NCBI GenBank assembly: GCA_029931535.1
Contig: JAQPZY010001332.1
Coordinates: forward strand, 1,054,001 to 1,118,000
Source: Margaritifera margaritifera
Taxonomy: Eukaryota > Mollusca > Bivalvia > Unionida > Margaritiferidae
Direction of reading: 5' to 3'
DNA: 64,000 bases
Below, piece by piece: positions 55,881-64,000 of this stretch; the stretch's first letter is position 1, and each line of letters starts with the position of its first letter. The notes below the pieces were generated by a model, which worked only from the letters and a program-made list of their open reading frames with translations, was not told the origin of the DNA and searched no databases. A program made the translations under genes and the position numbers.

Positions 55881-57240
55881 CTTATGGCCAGATTAACTAA
55901 ATAGAGGAGTTTTTGTGATTTTTGTGAATTTGAAACATACAATTAAATCTAATAAAGGTAATACTGATATTAATATCAATATATATTAAGTAATAATAGG
56001 TAGAGACATGTGCTAAACAAAATTACATAGGTTTCTCTACCATTAAAAACTAGAAAATCAATATATAATAAAGGCGTTCACCCATCAATCCATCACAGGA
56101 TTAAGAAAACAAATGTGTGTTAACAGTAGTTTCGTTCTTGAACTGAAAACCCCTTGTCTGAACCGAAGTCCTGCACATCTTATGGTTCTACCTAAATATA
56201 CATAATAGACTGTTACCCAGTACAGTTTTTCTATGTTGCTTGTCTGGTGATAACTGGATCAGGGGCTGGGCACTAGGAATGGATGATTGCATTTCTGAAT
56301 GGGCGATTTCTTTTATTACATATTTCATTTATACATTTCACTTAAGTGACTGAATCACTGAAAAGATTTCCTTGATGTGGAATTCTATCTTGATTTCACT
56401 TAAGTGAAAAAGAACTGAAATGAAATTCTTTTTACTCAATGCAATTTTTTTTGACTGAAGTGATTTTTTAAAAGTAAAATGATCTATTTCTCTCAAGTGA
56501 TAACAAATTACACTTCAATGAAAAGAAATTTTAAAAGGATTTAACTTTCATAAAATTAATTTTCACTCAATTGATATTCTTTTTAACTTCACTGAAGATG
56601 TTAATTTATGATAAATGGCTTGCCATACATATATTTAACAAGTGTTCCACAGAACCAGGTGTCTCATCTGCATCTGTGCAATTATGTATCCCCCTGTTCC
56701 CGTATCTGATTTGTATAAATCTTAACAAACAACTTCAACACTGATATTGCTGCCAGCTGAAAAATGATACCTATGTATCAGTATGCTTAGAAAAATAAAA
56801 CAAAAATATCTGTATCTAATATTATAACCTAAAGAACAGAAAAGTAATGCCTGTAAAAGCTTGATATATTTATTGATATGAAAATATTTCTCTCAAAACC
56901 TGTATAACAATTGTCATGATACATATAGTGATATCAGCAATGGAGATCTGCTATAAATAAGTCATTTTCTGCAATAAAAAAGCCAAAATTACAGTACAAT
57001 ATACAGGTATATTGTATGTATTGAAGTGTCTGCATTGCAATATGTTACATTTTTATATCACAGATATAGATCAAGGATAAAATAAACTTTTTGACTTAAT
57101 TCAAAGGAAAGCAATCTTTTGTAATATTTGTGACATAAAATTTATGAATCATACCCAGTTATACAATAATGTAGGGCCTTATAAAATGTGCAAGGTCATT
57201 CACAACTAATATTATACACAAAGGATGTAACACAAGTTTT
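55881..57240. other. AT-rich noncoding stretch with palindrome cluster
   Basis: No gene. At 56330-56600 there is a cluster of TTCACTTAAGTGA-like palindromic words and half-sites (56339, 56396, 56492, 56574). Confidence 0.5.
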
Positions 57241-57349
57241 CATTTCAAATGAAAGTTATGAAATTAGCTGAATAATTTCAATCTTTTGTGAACCTTGGTG
57301 AGCAAAAGATTGAAATTATTTGACAAGTTTCATAAACTTCATTTGAATG
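57241..57349. repeat. Foldback element, about 54-bp arms with 2-nt centre
   Basis: The left arm 57241-57294 (CATTTCAAATGAAAGTTATG ... CAATCTTTTGTGAACC) is nearly the reverse complement of the right arm 57297-57349 (GGTGAGCAAAAGATTGAAAT ... CATTTGAATG). The centre is TT. Mismatches and a small offset exist in the middle of the arms. A single strand would fold into one long hairpin. Possibly a miniature palindromic element (MITE/foldback). Confidence 0.85.
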
Positions 57350-58062
57350 GGAGCAAATGTAAGATTATATTTATTACATTACGAAAAATACTTTTTTTTT
57401 ATTTTACCAAACCACTGAATAGTGTAGTGAAATCACTTTGAAAAATAACTGGATGCTTCATGCCTTTTTTTGCACCATGTTACAAATTATGGTATGGGTA
57501 TATTAACAGAAATTAACAAAAAAACACAGTAGTAGTGTGATAAAAAAAGAATATGTTTCAAAGTGTTTAAATGAAAATGTTTTTAATTTTCTTCTTTAAA
57601 GGCAGTCCGATTTTTTAAATCTGCATATATTATCATTAAAATAGCATATGGAGGTCATTATGGGAGCAAAGGAAATGTGAATGCAGTCAATTGTGTACAG
57701 ACAGGAATAGAATATCAATCATTGCTGATATATTTATCTGAGTTTGAAATAGTTAATTTAGGAGTCAGGCACTAAAATTTCCAGAGTTTTTAGGGACAAG
57801 TAAGTAAAACAAAGCAACCTATGGTATGTCTCACTTTTACAAATTTAGTACCTGAAGAGTCTCTATATACTACATAAAGTGTATTTGTGTATTTGTTTGT
57901 GTGTGTGTGCGGGGGGGCAGATTTCAGCACATTTTACTGAGATTTCAAGTTCAGCCCCAAATCATAATCACTACAGGTTTTTTTAATACCTTTTGCACCC
58001 AAAACTGATGCATTTTATGACCACTACAGTATTAAGCCATATTATGGCACCAATTTTACTGA
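57350..58062. other. AT-rich noncoding stretch
   Basis: No gene. A G-rich patch (GCGGGGGGGCAG) at about 57909 follows a GT-rich run. Confidence 0.5.
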
Positions 58063-58256
58063 AGAGGTGATACTCAGTTGGTACAGCATTGGACTCATAA
58101 TCCAATGGGTTACAGGTTTGATGCTCGCCAAGGTCAGTTGCCCTTGTGTCTCCTTGACAAAGGCACTTAGCTGCTATTTTTCTTTGGCATGATATAGTCC
58201 ACAATGTGCTGAAAGTGCTGTTAAATAAAAATACCAACCAACCAATTTTACCAACT
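58063..58256 (+). mobile_element. tRNA-derived SINE with Met-type head
   Basis: The head reads TACTCAGTTGGTACAGC (box A, 58071-58087), an anticodon arm TTGGA-CTCATAA-TCCAA (CAT anticodon, about 58090-58106) and a B-box-like GGTTTGATGCTC. A body with TTGACAAAGGCACTTAGC follows, then a tail with ACCAACCAACCAA. The acceptor stem is not conserved, so it is a SINE, not a tRNA gene. The body word AAGGCACTTA recurs in the element at 62.2 kb. Confidence 0.75.
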
Positions 58257-61200
58257 TTGATCATATGGATATGGTGACCCCTGCAATTACAAGCTGACAT
58301 AGTAAGATTTGATTTTGAATTTATGCTTGGAATTTTTAAATAATTTCAAACACTAATATTGAAATGTACCATCTTCATTTCAACTTCCTTGCAAATGCTA
58401 TAGTTTCTGATAAGCACTTTTCAAAATTGGTTACTTTTCTGTTGCTCAAGTCAGCTTTATATGATCATTATGTCGGGAGAAACAAGTTAATGGTTTATTG
58501 TTTAAAATTAAGCCATGAGATTGTCCCATTTAATTTACAAAGCACAATTTTCTTTGATCAATTTTGGTGCTACTGAAGTAATGATTTTAATTTCTGTTAC
58601 ATTTAAAAAATAGACTTTACAAATTCCCCTTAACACGCAACATAAATGTTGACCAATAATATGGCAGAGAGCTTATATAAAGGTAGAAAACTCTCCTAGT
58701 GGAAACTTTCTATAAGCATAATTATTTTTGGATGTAATCAATTTCAGAGGAATGTTATAAAACTAGACATGACACCACAATATTAAGTACATTAAAAAAA
58801 AATGTTCCTTGTGTTCTTTAATTCAAAAACACTGTGTTGTCTGTATTTCATACCCTTTAATTTTTCTTGCATATTCAATCCATATAAATTATATTCTAGT
58901 GAACCTGTGAATGTAATAGACTCTCTGATTGGTTCAGCAGAAAAATTTGCAGCAGTAATGTCCACAGTATACTGCGACTGTGGCAACAAGATCTTCCCTG
59001 CAGTAGCAAACTGGGAGGGTTAATGTGTTTTACAGCATAACCAAGAAGAAAAGAATGATATCCACTTTAAGAGATTACCTTAATTTACAATACTGCTTTG
59101 CCATGCTTTTTGTCTACCCTGAAAATGCTGACATCTTCTATTCAAAGTTATTAAGATAAAATCCTTGCAAACATTCTAGTAAAGGCACACACCTGGTTTG
59201 AAAATAGCTTAAACAGATTACAACAATTAGTTAATTGACATGCAAAATATTTAGTACAGATTGTGACAAAACAACAACAACAGCAAACAAAAACATTTTG
59301 CTTAATTTTCCAAATCAAAAATGCCACTGGGAGTGGCACCTGTCCTTTTCAGCAAAGGAACTTGGTGTTTCAGTTAGGTTTTCCTTAATGTGGTCAAAGG
59401 GACCTCTTGGAATTAACATTTTTTCCAAAAGGTATGATACTCACAGGTCAAGCTTCCTTGTCAAATAACATGTACATCTTTAATTTGTGCATATCTTCAC
59501 AAAAATTAACTTATGGAACAGTTGCTTTCTGGGTAAGAGCCCACATTACTGTCAACTTCACCATAAATGGCATGATACTTTTGTGCTTCACAAACAGAAT
59601 TTTGGAATTTAGACACAAAACTATCAGTCATTTGGCTCCTTCTATTTGCCTACTACTAAAAGAATTACCATGACCTATTAATACAGGTTATATTTAAAAC
59701 ATGCCTGACTGCATAAACACTTGTATTTTCCATATATATACCTATACAAAATGCAGATGTATTTCAAAAAAATTGCCTTAATCTTTTATATTAAGAACTT
59801 TTTACAGTAAGCACCCCCCCCCCATAAAGCTACTCAACTTCATATCTTAAGGTTTTGAAATTGATACATCTTTAGATCTGCTGAGTTCATAATAGAAATT
59901 AAATGATCTAGCAAAATAACTGGAGATTTGCCAGTTGTAGCAACAATGAAGATGGAAAAAGCTTGCAAAAATACATTCTTTGGACAATTGTTCTGAATAT
60001 TTTGGTGTATTAAATTTTCTTTGTTTTTAGCCAAAGTTAAGTGTTGCTCTAGCATTAACCCTTCTAACTGAAACCAAAGGACCTGGGCACTTGTTGATTC
60101 AAAGTTTTCTTATTATCTGGCTTTGCCGTCATAAAACTTCTTGACATGAGTATGTAGTCAAAATTTTATTTCTTTATAACATTTTAAGAAAGCAATAGTT
60201 CTTGATGTTATGGCCTGAAATGATGACCCAGTTATAAAACATGTGCTCAATAATCAACTGATCTACTGATCATTTCATCAAATCAAACCAAGAAATCTGA
60301 ACTGAGTAGCTACTTGGAGTTGAGATGTTTTATTCAAGTGGGGCCTTAAGTTTTAAAAATTTGATTCTAATTCTGATGTAATGGATACAAAACTGAGAAG
60401 TAACATTTGTATGAGGCTATAAAGTCTTAAGTCAAACAAGGGCCATAACTCAGGTAAATTGTGTAACAATATTTTGAAAGCTTAACCTGACTTCGGTCTT
60501 CTTAATATAAAGCATGATACCAGATCCATAAAGTCCTTCAAAAGTTCTGTCGCAGAAACAAAAAAAGTGATGTGCAGATGGATATGACATAATGGATTGA
60601 CATGGGTAACACTAGAACAAGGGCATAAAATGTAACTTTACTCCTAGCATGAAATTCAAGGTTCCTTTGAGTTGTTTATGACTTGTGTGTTATATTATAT
60701 GCATTCATGTAGTACCTTTTGATATTTATCAAACTGTTGTTCGAACATTATGATAAGTAATATTAAAGCAGTTTATGGTTTATGAAATCTGAGTACAAAA
60801 ATGCATAGCAGTCTAGCAGCAGTCTACAAATTATTTGCATAACATACATGTACAAAATATATGTTTCTAGGTACAAAAAGTGAATCATAGAAGTAAATTT
60901 TAATTCATGTTGGGACCTTCTTATTGACAACCTGTTCCATTTATAAAAACAACCAATAAAAACCAGATACAATTGGATATTCCCAAGTTGTAATTTTCTA
61001 TAACATTTAGAAGGGCCTTGGGCACAATGTACCCACTGTTCTTTGTTTTTTTGGTATGTTGTGCCCTCCCCTTCTCCCTCTGGAATGAAAAACATTTTTC
61101 ATAAATCCTATCATCACAGCTTTGATATTAATGGAATTGATGGAAATATTTTCCATTCTAATAAATTTCCAACACTACACAGGGATGAACAATTTCAGCT

Positions 61201-62035
61201 TTGAAATATATTCTTGTGCATGGTCTGTAGATAAAATGTTGACTTCTGCAACAAGTCCTCTTGAATGAAACTTATGTTTTACTTGTCTGTAAAATCTGGA
61301 TATTAAGAAGTTGCAGTACATATTTGAAAATAAGTATATCTATCGAAAATAAGTAACACCAAGTAAATCCATTATTTCTGAAGCATACATAAGTGTATAC
61401 ATGTTTGTACAAGAAACAAGAAAAACAAATTCTAAGACATAAATATTGCTCTTCTAGAATCACTGTGTATCTTAATAGATTAGCATTAACATTTTTAAGC
61501 TTAACTTCCTCTAATTCTTCCTTTTTCTTATTTAATTGTATGTGGGAAAATGTTTTTCTATTTTGTTGATAAATGTAAATATAAAAAAACAAGATGGATT
61601 AAAAAGGTGTATTGTTATACATTTCACTATTGATAAGTGCATTCAATGTGATTTAATTTTAAAAAATAAGTGTACCGGTATATGCTTTTTATCCAGATCA
61701 TACAGTATATACAGAAACTCTTATCACACAATATAACTAGCAAAATTTGAATACATTCAGAGCAGTAATTGGGACTATTTTCATAAAGCATTTACCCCCC
61801 CCATATTATTTTTAAAAAAACAAAAAAAACCCAACCTGCTGTTTGATACAAACCACAATATTTATCACTTAAAATAAGATTAAATGATTTTTGAATATGC
61901 AGGTGAAATTTTTTGATACTTCTGAGTTCCTCTCCTGATGTTGTAAACAACAACACTATCTGCATACACCATTTTAACCTAGCCTTTATGGCTGGGTATG
62001 TTCACATAGTTTCATGGAACAAATACATGGCTGTA
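58257..62035. other. AT-rich noncoding stretch
   Basis: About 3.8 kb in which I see no gene, no long repeat and no recognised transposon. Minor C runs at 59813-59823 and 61796-61802. Short open frames are chance frames of AT-rich DNA. Confidence 0.55.
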
Positions 62036-62039
62036 AATC

Positions 62040-62325
62040 TAGTAGAAAAGAGCCCCCTACAGAACTGGGGAGGTAGAATTGGCCCGAGGTACTCTCCTGC
62101 ATGTCATAAGAGACAGCTAATGGAGGCAGGAGTTATGGTGGACTCACAATGGAAAAGACAAGGGCTCAAATCCTACCATTGGATCAGCCATGGTCAGCTA
62201 ATGTGGTGTATTCTTGGAAAAGGCACTTTACTCCAATTGCTTTGGCACAACATACAAAACTTGTGTTGTTGTGCTGTAAAAAAACATGAACCAAACCAAA
62301 CCAAAGCAATTAAAAGGATATTTTA
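62040..62325 (+). mobile_element. SINE-like element, related to that at 58 kb
   Basis: GC-richer block in AT-rich DNA, with a B-box-like GGGCTCAAATCC (62162-62173), the body word CTTGGAAAAGGCACTTTAC (about 62213) and a tail ACCAAACCAAACCAAAGCAA. Order and tail match the SINE at 58063-58256, but the 5' half (CCCTACAGAACTGGGGAGG) differs, so it is a relative with another head or a truncated and rearranged copy. Confidence 0.6.
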
Positions 62326-64000
62326 CACAAGATAATCAATATCAAACAATAATTAAAATGTTGATAATTATCCATGTAATTTTTAAACACTTTTAAAATC
62401 TAATACCAAAATGGAACTAAAATGTAGTATTTTGAAACTTTACAAAACAAAAGAATATGATTTAAGATCTAGTGTTTGAAACAGTACAAAGAGAACAATA
62501 TGATTTTATTATGATTTAGTTATTAATGTTATATGTTGTAAAAAATGTATAACTAACAATATATAAACAAGTCTAATATACAATAACAACCTTCTGTGAC
62601 CTGATTACACTCGACAATTCTAATAGGAAAGAAAGCAACCATCAAATATATGTAACAGAATTACAGTATTCAGTTGTAGCATATGAAAATTATAGAAAAA
62701 GAAATAGCACAATAAAGTACCATATTTCATTCATCAATATTTTGGATAGAATAAAGTCAAACCTGATCTAGCAACTGCCTTCATATAATGACTACCTGCC
62801 CATGAAGGCCATCATTTTTCAGTCCCCTTGACAATTCCTATATATTTTAGCTACATATTAGTGTCCAACTGCTTAAAGCACCCACTGGCCACAATTTTTA
62901 GGTCCTGTGGACCCTCATTTACTGAATATAGTAACCAGTGATTACTAGGGGTGATTGTTTAGTTTATAACCTACGCTTCTCTTTCATCTATTCATCTATC
63001 TCTAAATCTAGCTATCTCTCTATGGCTACCCATTTTTTGTTTCTTTTTCTGATGGTCTTTCTATCTATCAGTGCTTGATTATTTCTTTCAAATTCACCAC
63101 TTTTGTGTGGTCCATTGAGTAGTCATTATACACAGGTTTGACCATATTATATTTTGCATAGCTAGTCACAAAGAAAGGTTTTTACAATCAAAATGAAGAA
63201 CATATGGAATGTCTATGGTAAAAAATAAAATAGTCTTACTTTTGCAAAAATAAAACAATCATTACATGACAAAATGAAGTCGGAGAATGAAAGTACAGAA
63301 AAAGTCCAATTATTTAAACTCTCTAAGAGAATTTCCAGCTGCACATAGCACATTTTAGATATGTAGATATTACCAACTATAGGGTTAACAATTTGGAGAC
63401 CAAGACTTGGTTTGGATCAGGGGATAATTTGGGGATATAGGGTTCAGATTAGAATTCTACTGTGAGGTAATTTTTTCTCATGAAAAAGGAATTTGAGAAA
63501 TAATATTCTACTTTAAATTATTTAAATTTGGTAAAAATTTTGCGCATCTAAAGCTCTTTCATAACTTCATAAAAAACTGAACTTGCTGACATTGAAACAA
63601 ATATATACTTCTTATATATGATATTTGCTGGAAAGTCTGAATTGTTTTTTGTCATTTGTTACAAAATTTCTGAACAAGATGACTGACAAAAGAGTACAAA
63701 ATACATTTCTAGCTGCAGTTCTAATATATGTGAAATTTATGGTCAGTCTTATTGCATAAAAATATGTATCTCTGCATTAAGATATACCAAAATAGTATAT
63801 TTTATCATTTTTCAAATTTAGTAAATAAAATAGAGAAAATATTGTCTTTTAAAAAAAATATATACCAATATTGAAATTAGAAAAAGCAGTACCAATAATA
63901 TGTTAATAATAATAAAACATTTACAGAAACACAATTACTAGGAAAGCAAAATTGTCACACTGATGAGCTTATGCCATTCTAATTAAATGTATATGTACAA
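62326..64000. other. AT-rich noncoding stretch to window end
   Basis: No gene or long repeat recognised. A loose CTATCT run occurs at about 62990-63070. Confidence 0.55.

Noticed and set aside
58063..58140. tRNA-Met gene
   Set aside because: Anticodon arm and boxes are visible, but acceptor-stem pairing is absent and a SINE body and tail follow directly.

Overview
The window looks like animal nuclear DNA, most probably from a mollusc and plausibly a marine bivalve. It is AT-rich and gene-poor, full of microsatellites, and has no bacterial operons or ribosome-binding sites. It carries tRNA-headed SINEs, a diverged repeat cluster of a kind I associate with bivalve genomes (from memory, not searched), and many decayed Maverick/Polinton-type DNA elements (virus-like transposons of about 15-20 kb with protein-primed DNA polymerase B, integrase, packaging ATPase and capsid genes). 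I recognise no intact host housekeeping gene.

Layout. (A) 1-5.2 kb: one Maverick/MELD-virus-like element. It has a protein-primed PolB on the minus strand, cut by the window edge and carrying frameshifts and an in-frame stop. A divergent TATA promoter separates PolB from a CCHC zinc-knuckle gene. Next comes a divergent pair of short intronless genes (a coiled-coil protein on minus, a small basic protein on plus), each ending in a histone-type 3' stem-loop. This is the most unusual feature of the window. (A') 5.2-5.74 kb: the 5' end of a different transposon-associated gene. (B) 5.74-11 kb, GC-richer: a second Polinton with packaging ATPase (-), a PLA2-like virion gene (+), integrase (+) and PolB (-). 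Integrase and PolB have each lost a central catalytic block. 11-13.1 kb holds AT-rich decayed reading frames and a small HTH protein. 13.1-18.7 kb is AT-rich filler with microsatellites and one relic reading frame.

18.7-20.6 kb is a 60-bp satellite of about 31 units. 20.6-25.9 kb is AT-rich with a SINE, a short tandem array and a faint relic frame. 26.0-28.8 kb (minus) is a Mutator-like (MULE) transposase with an upstream OTU-type cysteine protease domain. Short direct repeats follow, then a second PolB relic of the A type (30.2-31.5 kb, plus) and a BIR-domain relic (31.8-32.1 kb).

(C) 33.2-35.2 kb and 41.5-44.3 kb are two halves of a third Polinton block: a membrane protein, a small protein and a jelly-roll-type minor capsid gene on minus, and a conserved Polinton virion protein and major capsid protein on plus. 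A 6-kb tyrosine-recombinase (DIRS/Ngaro-like) retrotransposon (SGNH hydrolase, Gag, RT-RNase H, YR; about 35.2-41.4 kb) sits between the two parts of the minor capsid gene. The gene contents of B and C do not overlap, so they may derive from one ancestral element. (D) 44.3-50.9 kb holds AT-rich relics of another virus-like element, including the C-terminal half of a major capsid protein at 47.4-48.2 kb.

52.7-55.9 kb is a diverged repeat cluster (monomers about 140-180 bp) interrupted by a 0.96-kb terminal-inverted-repeat transposon with a recognisable target-site duplication. 55.9-64 kb is noncoding AT-rich DNA with a near-perfect foldback and two SINEs.

Overall the window is a graveyard of virus-like transposons nested in one another. 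The YR retrotransposon is the youngest large insertion (long open frames, one stop). The TIR element and the homogenised satellite block are also recent. All family calls come from motif reading alone; no database search was run.
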